A stretch of DNA of 64,000 nucleotides from assembly GCF_032854445.1 (NCBI RefSeq), contig NC_088301.1, forward strand, positions 2,048,001 through 2,112,000, given 5' to 3'. Every line of letters begins with the position of its first letter. Position 1 is the stretch's first letter. The notes below the pieces were generated by a model that had not been told where the DNA came from, ran no database searches, and was given only the letters and a program-made list of their open reading frames with translations. This document shows, one piece after another, positions 37,401-49,619 of the stretch. The DNA is from Liolophura sinensis. Taxonomy: Eukaryota > Mollusca > Polyplacophora > Chitonida > Chitonidae. Both the position numbers and the translations under genes were made by a program.

Positions 37401-40400
37401 GAACATATTTTCGTAATAAATCTGGCTTTGCTAAGGATAAAATAATGCCAAGTCATAAAATTTTCCTTCAAGCTATGACTCTCGCTATGAGGTTTTTTTT
37501 TCAGCTCACCCTGACAAGTTAGTGCTGTATCCTTTCCAACATGTACGCATTGTGAAACGCTCAGCCGCTCTCAGTTTCCCTGCTCTTAAATGTGTGGTTC
37601 AAAATGCATCAGTTCAACATTTAAATTAACCGTAAAATTTATTTATTGCAATGTATTGTATCGATATCTGTCAACCCACCAAAAGAAACCACATTGACAA
37701 TCGAGAGCTAATAGGTTTTAAAGGTGACACCTAACAATCACAAGCTCATAAGGCTTCTACAACATGGCTACTCGGAGTGAATTGTCCTTCAGCGCCATAT
37801 CCCCAATATGGAACTTCATCTTCTCGGCTTTCAAAGGTTAACTTTGTTCATATTTTTCTGTGATAACTGTGCCCCGTATCATTTTTTCTATGTGTAGATA
37901 GTGGCAGGCTTCATGTTCCCTTTAACAGTTGCATGTTATGTGAAAATACGTATGCATATCTCCGCTTGTAGCATGTGTTAAATCCTAAGTACGATGAAAT
38001 AATTTCAGTCAAGGATACTCCATCTGCAAGGCTACCGGAAATGGTAACACATTAACAGCGTAGACTCCAGCCAGGATATAAACTAGTACTCTTAATTTTT
38101 GTTGAATAGAAACATATTGTTGTGAAATGGGTTTAAGAACGTATTATTTTCAGTCTCGTTTTATATCGGTTTCAGCATTGACAGCCTAGTCTGCACGAAA
38201 GCAGTTGGTTCTGTGGAGCTGAATGTTGATGACTGTAACTATCCGTCATACGTCATAGTGCATATTAAAAACGTATCTCCCTATGTCACATTACTTGGAG
38301 GCCATATTAGATTTCTACGAAAACGGAACCGATTTTCTTCAAATTTCATGGTTGACTGTGGTTGGGTGGCAGTTGAACTTCTTAATGTGAATCCTTTTCT
38401 TGAGAAAATTTGACTAGGGCTGGCCAACGAAATAACACAAAAGTAAGTCAACTGCACAACTGAATCGAACAAAAACATTTGTGAGGCCTCCTTGATTTCA
38501 AGATTACGAATTTCAAAGAATTATTTCTATTAAATAGCTGTGGTTTTCACGTTATCGCCAAAAAACTTAAAAATTAAACATGCAGGCTTTGTGTAAAACT
38601 GCATGAAATACACTCAAATTTTTATACCGTTAAAAGAGGTATTAAATTCCATCCGATTTTCATGAAACTTAGATCCTTATAGGATATGAATAGAAACAAT
38701 TTCATGAAAAATACTTTCCTTAAACGCCTTTTTCTTAACAACTAATGAACCGTTTGTTCTAAGTTTTTATATTTTTGTAGACTTAGCCTAAGTATATAAA
38801 GTTTCAGAAAGGCGTCGAAATCGTACATAACTTTTAAGGTTCGCTATTGGTCGAAAATATGACGTCACAAAAAGTTTTGAATTTTCAGTTAATGTATTAG
38901 CATGCATTTCAGGGCACTGATTGACATTTAGCTCTTAGTTTTCCTTGTGTTGTATAGTTTTCATGAAATTAGCAATAAAACTGTTCGAAAGTCTCTCACC
39001 AACTCAAAATAGGGGCTTTGTGCAAGATTGTTTCGGCAGTTTACCGTCGAAACTGGCTCAACTTTGCAGCAGTGTTTTCTCTTCGTCTTTTGTTCTGGGC
39101 TATGAACAGAGAATGTTTTTCCCGACTCACTAAGACCCGATGACTGCTTCTTTCTTACTTGTCAACAGTTATACTTATTATTTATAAAATTTCTCTGATA
39201 GATTTTGTGAATCTGTGTTATAAGTTGTATTGAAAATGAATCCTGCAAACGTTTATGGTTTACCAGTAATATTCAAATTCCGGTGTTGACGCTTAAATAC
39301 ACATATATCCATAAGTAAATAAATAACCAAATAAAAATTGGATGAAACCATACACTGACTGATATATGTATTCTTACCACAGGGCTGGGGCATCTACGGA
39401 TTGTTCTTTTAGATATACGGTCTGCTTTTCGCAACAGGCGAAATACACGCCGACGATCTTTAGGGTCCGCACACTCTTCTAGACTCGTCCCACAACTCTC
39501 TGACAATGACGCACTTGTGGTGCAGGGGCAGCACAATGGTGTCTGTCCAGTTTGTACTGGATCACTACAATATTGAATGGGCAATATACAAATGATTTTG
39601 GTATATTTGCGTACATAACAGGTGAATACAATGGTAAGGAAAATGTCAATGGCATTTATGTAGTTGTTTTGATTGTATAGGTATATCAATAGCCAAGGCA
39701 ATAGGTGGAGGAAACAGGTGTGCCCGGAGAAAACCACTGCCCTTGGTCAGACATGTCATAATACAAGCAGCAGTCAAACCAGCGAACTAAACTACAGCCC
39801 AGCCACAGAGAAAGCCGAGCCGCAGAGAAATTCGACCCCGCGACGCACTGCACTGGAGGTCAGGGGCCAATCGGCGATACACTCTTAGCTAAAATGGTGT
39901 CAGTAGTATGGTTGTGACGGGCTTGTCTCGGGACAACACTCTATTAGTTGTTAGTTTACACCTTTTAAAACGGTATGAGTAACACCATAAGAAAAGGAGT
40001 GGATTAAAACCCTTCACAAGTGTGAATACAAATTTTTTACAAAAGGTATGAATTAACTCCTTACAGAAGAGGTGTGAATTAGCAAAAGGATTGATTTAAC
40101 ATCTTTTACAAAACGTATGAACAAACACCTTCTCCAAAGAGTGTGTTTATTTTGGAAAGGGTGTGTTATATTAACACCATTAGTAAAATGTGTTTTTTAA
40201 CCTCTTTAAGAAACGGTATACATTCATTCCAAGTTAAAATGGCTTGAATTTACGCCTCAATAAACTCATCTGAGAAAAGATTTATATTAAATAATTCCCT
40301 GTAAATACAAGTATATATGCATGCATACCTTTCAGAGATGTTACCAGAATAAATGTCACAAAGTTCATGGAATCTATTCTAACACAGCGCTCGATGTACA

Positions 40401-43400
40401 CCCAAATGATTGAAAGAAATTATACTAATGATTTTCGGCATAAAACTGTACCTTACCGTCTCATCACATCATGAATGGGTCAGAAGTTCTCAGTGAAATA
40501 TAACCTCTATGAGTATAATTCTTAAATTATGTAATTAAAATGATATAGTCAAACAATTCAACCTGATTGAATAACGCAATCTGTTCTGGTTAAATCCCTA
40601 GCTTTTCTACCGAAAACCTTGGGTATATAGTTTCTTTCAGCTTTTTTTCATAGTTAATTTCAGCTGGAATACCTTAAATTCAGAAATAAAGTATGAGACG
40701 TGAAAAAAGAAAAACAATGACAGTCATTTTGCAGCGAAAATGTGATTTTATCAGACAGAGAACAATACGAGAACAAATGCAAAAGTAAACATGGTTCTGT
40801 ATATATTATCGTCTTTCGTCTTGTTTATTTCCAGGTAAGTACTTAATATCCCCATTTCTCTATGCAGCTAATTGCCGTGACCATAGTTGCTCTTGGCCTA
40901 ATGTATGATAATTTCAGACAAGAATTTCCAATACTCCAATACTCAAAATGTACAGACACATATCCCCAAAAGTACAAACAAACGTAGGGCAGCTGGCTAT
41001 CCAGCACAGTGCAGACGTATGTGATGCAATGGTTCACTCTTCACAGCGTTGAAAGGTTCATTCTGATTCTCTCCAGCATACTTCTGAACTGGTGTAATCA
41101 CATGACCTGTTCTGTCAAATAAAATGAATGACCTACAAAATTTTGAAAGCTCAAAATATACTGAAACACCATTTTTAAATGACAAGATTGGATAATATCA
41201 ACTTGATATTTCACTACTATAAAACATGTTATCTTGCTCCTGTTTTTATACATGTACTTTTGCTATAACTTGTTACTAGTGTCAAGCTATTAAGTTGTCA
41301 AAGATATTGTGATAAGCGAGAAATTTGAGTTACTGAGTACTAGGCAGTAGATACCAGACTAATATCTTGTTCAAATACTTAACAGTTGCAAAACAATACA
41401 ATCTATTGTTAGAATCTTCAAGACACTTGGTTAATAATTCAGGGTGACTAACCCAAAAGAAGACAAGAAGTTCAAAATTGAAAGGAAGAATCACATGCTG
41501 TACTTTCATGTATACATGCAGAATAAATTGCTTAGTAAAAGAGCCACGCCTTGACATCTCCACGTCTCATTAGCACAGACTTGCTTTCTTTCAAATTGCT
41601 CACACAGACCTCTCGCTGTAGTCACAGGGTCGGCCAAAATATGAAATTATGGTATATATTTTAATTGTTCAGTGGTTTTCTTGGTATGAATAGATAACTA
41701 TTCTTTTCTTGGTGCATATTACAGTAACAATATAACACAGATCAGTTGTAAATGTGCATGTACCGGAAAGGTTGTAAAGGTTTTGTCAAAATATAACGAC
41801 AATTTTGGATTTTGGTTTTGCCCATTGTTCGTTTCCCGCAGGGGAGTACAGAGTACTGGGGAGATATCTAACAGTCAATTGACAGCCAAAAGCAACTTAC
41901 ATTTTTATGTCTTTATCAATGATAAGGTCCCTGGAAAGAACACTTAACATGGTTGGTTATGTGTTGAGAGATGTGTAAAGATGGATGGCCCATTATCTTC
42001 TAGAAAGCAATGGTTAGACTGTCCACACCCGTATCTGTCAAAACGCTGACGCCCTTCAATAACTGGAAAAATCAAAACATTTGTGCAATAATATAAAAAT
42101 AGCAAGAACAACTCCCAGAAGACTTTTTGATTCACAGGACATGCTACATGTACATTTCTATTATGGGTTTGAACCTTGTGTGCCTCTGTGGCTCGGTTGT
42201 AATTTAGTATCGGTGGCTATAAACGTAAAAATAAGTACGGATTCGAGCCAAAGAGACGCACAGGGTTTACATGGGTTACAAAATTCGAGCTTCGAGTGCT
42301 GGTTTGCTTCTTAATCCATTTTATGTATCTCAAATTCTACTGAATGCAAAACACTAAACTTTTGACTTAACACTGAACTGTATGGCATCATGCAGGAGAC
42401 TGTATTCAATGATATCTTTAGAACTCTTTCTGTTATGGGAAGAGGAACCAACACATAAGATATTGTCATCATTGAACGATACTCGTTCACTCCTGACATA
42501 CAAAAAAGCCTTACTAAGGCTTACAACTAACAGCCTCAAAACTGATTAATACGGACAGTAGAATTTTGTCTAAAGCTGATGGATCTACATCTACTGAGTG
42601 AAATAATAGCCAATTCGCGATTTAGAAACTCACAAACATATCTTCTGCACACGTGGTCTAAAAAGAGTACAGTTTTGACCCGAAATTTGGCTCCCTTGCA
42701 AGTTTTATGACATATCTCTTGTTAGAATTCAAAACCTGGGGGTACACGCGCAGTCTTTTATTTTATGTTTTAAATACTGTTTGGCTTAACTAGGAATATT
42801 CTTAAAAACGAAGTTTCATGTTTGCACCGTCTGTGTAATGGATGACTATTAAAATATCTAACCTATTTTGATTTTGAAGTGAAATAAAATACATGCTTAC
42901 CTGGAAAGTTGACTGTGAAATGTTCTTTAACATAAAGAAGGTCCTGCTCTGTGCTTTTCTCCATTGAAAAACCTTAATGCCTAATTTAATCCTGTTCTGC
43001 TGTCCAGTCGGGAATAGGCTGCCGATAAGTCACCATTACGTGCAGTAACAGTACGTTGTATGAAAACAGTGAAGGAATCAGAACAATTCAGAAATTTAAG
43101 GGAAAGTGCATCTCATTCCCATGAGGTATTCCCTCTGCACGTCTCCACACAAGATGACTTATCTCTGGCCTATCACAGACTTTACACATCTCCCAATACA
43201 GTCTGATTAAGACCAATGAGAGCGGAGGTTGGATTACTATTCTGCAGATCAAATGAACCTGCCATTCGACGAGAAGGAATCCTTGGCCATAGATTACTGA
43301 GAGCTTTAGTACTTAAGCCCATGGGTGCCAAGATTTGTGGTTAGGTTGACAATCGAGATTTGATAGACGAGTGGAAAAACATGGGTTCCAAATCCGTTGA

Positions 43401-45377
43401 CCTCTGCCGTAGTTCAAAATGAACCCCATTTTGCAGTTGTTGTGATCCGTCTGTAGATGAGCCAGCGGAGAACCATTCTGGAAGTTTGTCTCCCCAAGAT
43501 GGTACTTTGAAGGCTGCTCAAGGATGGCAACATATACAAGATGAATCTGGAATGCTCTTTGGACACTCCGTATATTTAATGACAATAATTTAATAGGGGG
43601 GGGGGGGGTGTTGTCAATCTTGTAGCTGCCTAAAACTATTATCTTCTAAGTACGTTGATCCTCTGATAGGTACATTAAGATCTTTCTTTCGAGAGGCATG
43701 TAGGGCAGGACTTGGGTGGGACTTGTGTGTATCACTGAGAATCCAGCCAAAGCCGTTAGGGTTAAAAACATTTACTGTTAGTAAGTCAAGAACAGGCGCA
43801 AACACGTCAAACCTAAACAAGCAACACAATCTTGTCCTTCCAAAGCTGTTGGATCTTTCCCGAAATATTTAGATAAAGTTAAGTGATCCCCTGGTTACTC
43901 CAATTCGTTGATACCTTCTACAGAGACATATGACATTTTCGAAATTGGACCTCTTTCTGCAGGCCGGGTGTCTGACCTTGGTAAGGTACATACAAGTGAA
44001 ATGATATACTTCCCTCATGGGGAGAACCTTATTTTAATCAGGGATTTAGTAAAACTGTGAAATGAGCAATGTTTAAAATGTTTGGCATGAAACGTAGTCT
44101 GAATGTTCAAAAAATGCCCGGTGCAGGCTGTACACAGATACATGAACGAGACTGATATCTTTTGCGTTCAGTTAATGAAGGGATAAATTTGTACAAACGG
44201 TACAATTAAAAACCGCCCAGTAGATTCTATGGTGAGGTACATACGGCTTTAGAGATATTTGACACAGCTAGAATTGAATCAGGAGGAGACAATTAATTTT
44301 TTTTGGCAAAAATTATGCTGCATGTTCGATGGTCCCGTCACTGTAGAGTATTACTGGCAACATCGGATGTTGCTGATAACAATATAAACATCACAACTTT
44401 GTATAGACATGGATACGATGGAAAAATTGTGTATTGGCATTTCCTAAAGCCTGTGTCATGTGGACGAAATCATGTCTGATGGGCAAACGTTTGAGATATT
44501 GTATGATATTTCCCCAAGATGTAAGACCGATACAAGTGTATTTAAAAGGTTAAATAGTAACACATACTGGTTGGAAGTTTTAATCTTTTGTGGTTGTTTT
44601 ATATAAACCAGTGGAATTTTACTTTTGATTGTCTAACATTCCTGGGTATCAGTGAAGGGTAACTTAGGTCACAATATTACCATGTCCACTGTGGGGTACT
44701 AAACTATGAGTATAGTCCATTGTCTGTCGGAATACGTTATGCTTGATACGTAAAGTGAAGTCCAGACTTGTTATTCTAAATGCTTGAGAATATCAGTTAT
44801 GGGAATTATTTTAGTGTTGGGCAGTCATTGGGGTAAAGTAATTTATTTTTTATGTGGTATAGGGCGTATGCTCCACTTTTCCTTCCCATAACTTAATTTG
44901 AGCCATTCGAGCCGAGCGAGCATTTGAGCCGAGCGAGCCTTGAATGGAAATAGAATATTATTCATTCTTAAATAACGCGAGAAACAGCGACATAGGACGA
45001 TTTAAATACCGATTTCACTCATTCGCAAAGAACATACCTTGCACCTTTCCAACACCATTTAAAACTGTGCTAATGTCATACCTCATATACTTTCTTAGTT
45101 CGTTGATAGTTTGTGCTCTAAGTCGTTTTGGGAACTGGCCTTGTGCTTTTGGGGAAAAAATAGAAGAGAGAGACGGTACTTACTCACAGAAAATTAATAG
45201 GGGTAGGTTACAGTCTTGGCCATAACGTTCCTTGCAAAGACAGCATTCATTTGATTCTCCATTGTCTTCTACAAACGCCCCGCAGCCATTTATGAGCGTA
45301 GAACATGCCTGTGGCTCGGTAGAGGACTTACAGTAAGAGACAAACGTTACACACAGGAATATGGCGGCGAACAACAT
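34472..45377 (-). CDS. Small secreted cysteine-rich protein, three exons; unrecognised
   Basis: Exons on the minus strand: 45377-45184 (64 codons + 2 nt, donor GA|GTAAGT), 39564-39378 (donor GTG|GTAAGA) and 34576-34472 (acceptor CTTACAG, stop TGA). Phases fit at both junctions and give about 161 residues. Exon 1 starts with a hydrophobic signal peptide (MLFAAIFLCVTFVS) and continues with ACSTLINGCGAFVEDNG and ECCLCKERYGQDC. Exon 2 repeats the theme with LCCPC…SC…EECADPKDRRR and a basic helix-like stretch; exon 3 has DECAGKRTLRRLECIYDEI. There are about 17 Cys after the signal peptide. An acceptor-like CTTTCAG just before the ATG (exon from 45381) suggests a 5' UTR intron. I recognise no family. 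The pairing is inferred from phase and composition, and exon 2's acceptor has a poor pyrimidine tract. If exon 1 is not spliced, its frame ends in TAA at once after Glu65. Confidence 0.55.
34802..34917 (-). CDS. Candidate paralogous Cys-rich exon (phase 1, ends in stop)
   Basis: Acceptor TTATTTTCAG, then an open frame of 37 codons and TAA. It contains NDSMACTETIGCMELNVGDC, a C-x5-C arrangement like that of the exons at 42062 and 45377. It lies in intron 2 of the minus-strand cysteine-rich gene but is out of phase with that gene's second exon. It would join in phase to the start exon at 42964-42901. A related segment lies inverted on the + strand at 38179-38250. Confidence 0.35.
34920..37700. 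other. Intronic/intergenic AT-rich DNA, nothing recognised
   Basis: It falls inside the second intron of the proposed cysteine-rich gene. No exon or repeat with support was found. Confidence 0.4.
38178..38413 (+). pseudogene. Inverted copy of a Cys-rich exon
   Basis: After an acceptor-like sequence (ATCGGTTTCAG) comes DSLVCTKAVGSVELNVDDC. It is about three-quarters identical at the nucleotide level, over some 68 bp, to the minus-strand exon at 34802-34917. The second Cys of the C-x5-C pair is Ser here. The frame stays open to 38413. No partner exon in phase was found, so it may be a broken paralogue. Confidence 0.35.
39680..39890 (-). repeat. Possible tRNA-headed SINE of a different family
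   Basis: Minus strand: a B-box-like GGGGTCGAATTTC near 39835, then GGTTTTCTCCGGGCACACCT and GTTTCCTCCACCTATTGC. The layout resembles a SINE body, but the sequence differs from the common family here. Confidence 0.4.
39950..40270. repeat. Degenerate short tandem repeats
   Basis: Loosely periodic motifs related to ACACCTTTTACAAAAGGTATGAAT in both orientations. Too diverged to define a unit length. Confidence 0.4.
40997..41111 (-). CDS. Candidate alternative terminal exon
   Basis: Acceptor TTTATTTGACAG, then one base completing a codon and 37 codons to TAG (TGHVITPVQKYAGENQNEPF at the start, RLHCAG at the end). It needs two bases from the previous exon, which is what the first exon of the cysteine-rich gene (ending at 45184) supplies. 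It could thus be an alternative last exon giving a shorter protein. Support is phase and amino-acid composition only. Confidence 0.3.
41944..42964 (-). CDS. Candidate two-exon small protein nested in the intron of the Cys-rich gene
   Basis: Exon 1 42964-42901 begins MEKSTEQDLLYVKEHF and ends at a strong donor (CCAG|GTAAGC). Exon 2 42062-41944 follows TTTTTCCAG and runs to TAA. The phases fit (1 + 2 nt), giving 60 residues. Exon 2 holds RYGCGQSNHCFLEDNG, with the C-x5-C spacing and a short FLEDNG/FVEDNG match to the first exon of the surrounding gene. There is no signal peptide in this exon 1. It could also be a relic of tandem duplication. Confidence 0.35.
42178..42260 (+). repeat. tRNA-like fragment (A- and B-box motifs)
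   Basis: CTCTGTGGCTCGGTTGTAA (A-box-like) is followed about 50 bp later by GGATTCGAGCC (B-box-like). No complete cloverleaf is evident, so this is probably a SINE head rather than a tRNA gene. Confidence 0.35.
42965..45180. other. Intronic DNA of the Cys-rich gene, nothing certain
   Basis: There is a 13-bp G run at 43596-43608. An open minus frame of 90 codons at 43313-43585 has no splice signals and no recognised motif. Confidence 0.4.
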
Positions 45378-45978
45378 CTTTCTGAAAGAAATCAAAATGG
45401 TCTTCGAACCGTTAATTTTTTCTACCATGACCGTTGATACTTTACATTTGCTATGACTGAAAACATATTTCCTCTATCAACAAACGTTTTCTACTCTTGA
45501 AGAAATAAGTGATGAGTGTGTCATGCGGACTCACTAAAACTATGTTCTTTCAAAGGCCTTAAAATTGGCTATTTATAACGCAAACCCTGTTAGATTCGAT
45601 GTGCAGCTGGGTAAATCTGTAAATCTGATGGGTAACCTACACGTTGCAGAATTGTCATTTATTGTGATTCATGAGAAATAAACGAGGATGTGCACAGGGA
45701 AATCCAATCTCCCCATACATCTTTTTATTGTGGAGATATCCTTATACTAGAGATTAGAAGAGATATTAAAACCAAAAGGATTTACAGTTCATAATACAGA
45801 ATTTAAAATATATTAATATGCTGACGACACAACTCGATGGTCGGCAAAAATCTCTTCGCAAAGATTTTAGATTCTTTCTGTAGAATGTCAGGGCAAAAAA
45901 CAAAGTGAATAAAAGTACATTAAACAGGTTCAATCCGAGGAGATGACTTAACATTGTACATCGAAAAATAGATTTTGA

Positions 45979-46540
45979 TTTTATTTATTTATTTGTCCGG
46001 TGTTTAACGCCGTATTGAATTTTGAATTTACAACGGAACATAATTTACTTGGAGGTTATACAGTAACTAAGTAAATGGAAAATAAGAAACTTAACAATAC
46101 AGATGTCTCTTTTGTAAGGAACGGCAAAAGTGACAAAATAAAAGCTTACAAAAGATTCAAGATGTGACCGATTATGGATGGTTAACCATAAACCTCATAC
46201 AGCGTAAAAATTAGATGGAGTGAAATACAGTTTTTAGGGAAAATTATTGGGCTAAAGTAATTTGTCAAAGCCGGTGAGACGTACTTGGGCACGGGAACTA
46301 TCACGTAAAACAAATTACTCGAATTATACCAAACTCTTCATGGATTTATTTATTTTTTATTTCACTGGAGTTTTTACGCCGTACTCAAGAATATTTCACT
46401 TATACGACGGCAGTCAGCATTATGCTGGGTGGAAACCGGGCAGATACCGGGGGAAACACACGACCATCCGCAGGTTGCTGAGACACCTTCCCACGTACGG
46501 CTGGAGAGAAAGCCAGTATGAGTTGGACTTGAACTCTTTA
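45979..46540 (-). repeat. SINE tail fragment and a longer SINE copy
   Basis: 45979-46020 is an isolated minus-strand tail (AATACGGCGTTAAACACCGG, AATAAATAAA). 46338-46540 is a longer minus copy: CAACTCATACTGGCTTTCTC, AGCCGTACGTGGGAAGGTGT, TGCCGTCGTATAAGTGAAAT and CTTGAGTACGGCGTAAAAAC. Confidence 0.8.
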
Positions 46541-47339
46541 TGGAGAGACATGTTTCAGTAATATTATGAGCTATGAAAAAAGTTGTTGAGATATGAGGAC
46601 AGTTTTTTAGTAGGTTACATGAATGAGGAGTGAAATAAATCCTCTTTTCTGGCCTATATGATTAGCATATGTCATCATTGGTAAATGTCCATCTCTGCAT
46701 CTATCTGGAAAAATTATACTCTTTGCACGTTAATACTCACACAGATCATTTTATGTGTACAACGAGCAAAACTGAAGAACAGTTGCAAAGCATACAAACA
46801 GACTTTCTCACTGACTTGATCTTTCCAATAACATCTACAGAACGCTTGGTACGTGTTTTAAATGTCAAGTCAACTCAATCAGACATGGGGTTCTGGAGAA
46901 AATGTTTTCATATCAATCCAGCATGGCCGTCATTTCAAGTGCCCAGGACACCCACATTTTTTTATGTCTTTTAGTTTATCTTCAAGTATCTTAGACAGCA
47001 AAGTTTTATCCAGTTTTAGTTGCAGAAGTGTTTTGAAAAAAATACAAAAAGTGGTATGTGTTTTGACATGTCCTACTTCTGGTTTGATGATGTCACTTCT
47101 GATTTTGTAAAATTTGACTCCGTGATTTGAGATGATTTTAGGCCTAAATAGAACAGAATAAGGTTTACTATTCCTCGGGTCCAATCAAGAACATAAGAAC
47201 CTGTACCTTCAAATCATGTACATTTACATATGTGAAAGGTATGATTAGTATATGCGTGTCTAAGAACTAACTATATATGTCTTCACTATCGTGCCCTAAT
47301 TTACTCATGAAATTGGTGAGGTTACTCATAATACAAATG

Positions 47340-49600
47340 TTCTCATTACTAAAAACGTAAGGGCGCCCTATGGAAGGGTTCCATCAAATACTCAGGGAGG
47401 AATTTCTGGCGGAGGTATACATACTTAGTACAGTTAAAAATGGAATGAAGTTCATTGTCAACAAAAGACTGTCTAAAGTAGCAATGTCTTTCAGGCATTA
47501 GAACGTTACGCCATCTACCTGTTTCTGTGGGTAAATGTATTGTATTGTAACAGTTTGTACATAAGCCTGTTTTATAAGATACTTAGATACTTTTCACTTT
47601 TTAACGCAGTTTTTATGTTGCCGTAAAAGTCGCACTTGGTGGAAGCATGTAGTTCAGCTGACCAGCGTTGGATGTAATGGTCGGTTAGTCTTTGTTTGAC
47701 TGAAGCAGCTAACCATCTAACGTTAAACAGCTTTGGTGCTTCAAATGCATTTGTCATCCCAATGGTATCTAGGATATTTTAAACACATAAAGTTTGCCAT
47801 ATTTCCTGAGGCATAATTTACTAGGAAACCAGATTATTATGGACTATACAGTGTGACAATTTCATCCAATAGTTTACAACTCTACACCCGATTGTTATAG
47901 ATGTAGGCGTTCTTCGAAGCTCTCCATGTCATGACTGATGGGGTTGATTTCCTCAGCTTAATAATTTGCCTTAAAAATTTGAGTTCAGAGGCCTCAATGA
48001 CTTTTACATTCTTCACTCCCCAAATATAACAGCCATACATGAGAACAGACAAAACTGTCTGGTCAAATAATTGTAATATACATTCAACGTTAAAATAAAG
48101 GTTACTGAATTTTGTTTCTTCAACACTGATCTCAAGCCTCCAATGTCTACAATATTTTTAACACGAATATAACAGGTTTTGTAATTCCTCTCGTGAGGCT
48201 GCCATTGAGAAAGTATCATCCCCATATAATAAAGTGACCATTTGTCTGGAATGTTACTCCATTACACCCTTTGGCTTCACGATACGCTGCCAAATCATCT
48301 AAGAAAACAGATAATATGTATTTAGTTATTTGATTTGTGTTTTACGTCCTACTCAATAATATTTCATTCACACGACGGCGGCAGTGTTATGGTGGAAGGA
48401 AACCGGGCAGAGCCCGTGGGAAACCCGCGACTATCCGCTGACAAACCAACAGAAAAGAGCAACAGAGAAAAACTTTCCCCTTTGCCTAAAACCGATATTA
48501 CAAGGGAAGTATTCTGAAACATTGTACACATGATAGTATGCTGTTATACATCTTCTTCGTTTACCTCGTATATTATGTTTGATAAGTTTCAACCATAGTC
48601 CGCCCCTTCAGACTTTATGGAATGGTTTGCTGAGGTCTTTGGAAGCACAATATAATTTTCGCTTTTCTGATCGATTATAGAAAAGCCTTTTCAGAATCCA
48701 GCCTGGCTGGAAGATAGGACACCATTAGATTCCAGATACACTAAAAGGCGTTTATTTAAACTTGCTGTAAATATAAGCATCATGTCCGACATTCGTATAC
48801 CATTCGTAGTCCGCAAAGGGCGTTCCAAGTCGATAATCGCAAGATCCATTTCCAAAACAACGTTTAACACTAGCTCCCAAAGACAAAGGTATGTACGAAA
48901 TTATACAAATAGGAACGTGATAAGACGGTAATTAGCAGCGACTATAAGGCTTCCCTGATTATTGGAAACTAACTAAATTATGAATAGCTTAATAGCAATA
49001 TTAAGGAACACATGCCGTATCTCAGATTATATTAAAAATAAGTAAATATCCTTCATGAGTGGGAAAGTTTCCTTAGTGTATTCACTAACTATACTGTCAA
49101 TACCCCTAGCTTTACTGTTTTTAACTGTTTTAATTTAAACCGTTTCTCTAAAATGAGAATAGACCCCCTCCAGAGTGACGGAATTTTCTTCACGTTTAGT
49201 AGTGAATTTATTTATTTTATTCCAAAATGCTTTGCGATTGCCTTTTCTGAGCATACCCTTTCCGTTACAGCCACTGTGAGACCGTGTCTTGTAGTTTTTA
49301 ACTCGTGAAAGGTGGACTTCTTTGGTTTCCAAAAGTCTATACCGCGGGATGAACGAAAATGTGTTCTATATTTTTGACTATTTGGTCTACAGTGCTTTGT
49401 GTAATATTTTCACGACCATTTTCATTTAAATCACGTGTAGTGCCTAATACCTTTAATACATATTTCATATTTGCTAAAATGCTCCACATATAATTGTTTT
49501 TATCGTTGTTCCATCTTCGTAACTTGTTTCTTGTGTTGTAGGTTTCTTTTTCGTTCTTTCTTATATGTACTACGTCAATACATATAATGCTCATGAAAGT
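47340..49600 (-). pseudogene. Decayed non-LTR retrotransposon (LINE), interrupted by a SINE
   Basis: Minus-strand pieces appear in the normal order of a LINE ORF2: a pre-RT linker (NRKAFWNKINKF, 49220), RT motifs (SLNKRLLVYLESNGVLSSSQ with AGF, 48700-48760), a YGDD-type motif C region near 48220 (LYGDDTF), FDQTVLSVLMYGCYIWGVKN (48010-48075), and C-terminal segments RLTDHYIQRWSAEL (47650) and LRQKFLPEYLMEPF (47360). Frames change many times and stops are frequent. The endonuclease is not evident. A SINE at 48315-48442 sits between RT motifs A and C. It probably belongs to an APE-type clade such as CR1/Jockey, but the clade is not settled. Confidence 0.75.
48315..48442 (-). repeat. 3'-half SINE nested in the LINE
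   Basis: Minus strand: GCGGATAGTCGCGGGTTTCC, CCTTCCACCATAACACTG, CGCCGTCGTGTGAATGAAAT and the tail toward AAATAACTAAAT. It is younger than the LINE it interrupts. Confidence 0.8.
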
Positions 49601-49619
49601 CTTGAGGGACTAGCTTAAA

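Noticed and set aside
37764-37838. Possible + strand first exon (MATRSELSFSAISPIW)
   Set aside because: Weak donor (AAAG|GTTAAC), and the next acceptor leads to a stop in the required phase.
40791-40834. Signal-peptide-like start (MVLYILSSFVLFIS) before a strong donor CAG|GTAAGT
   Set aside because: The nearest acceptor (33 nt on) gives an immediate stop and no other phase-matching + exon was found.
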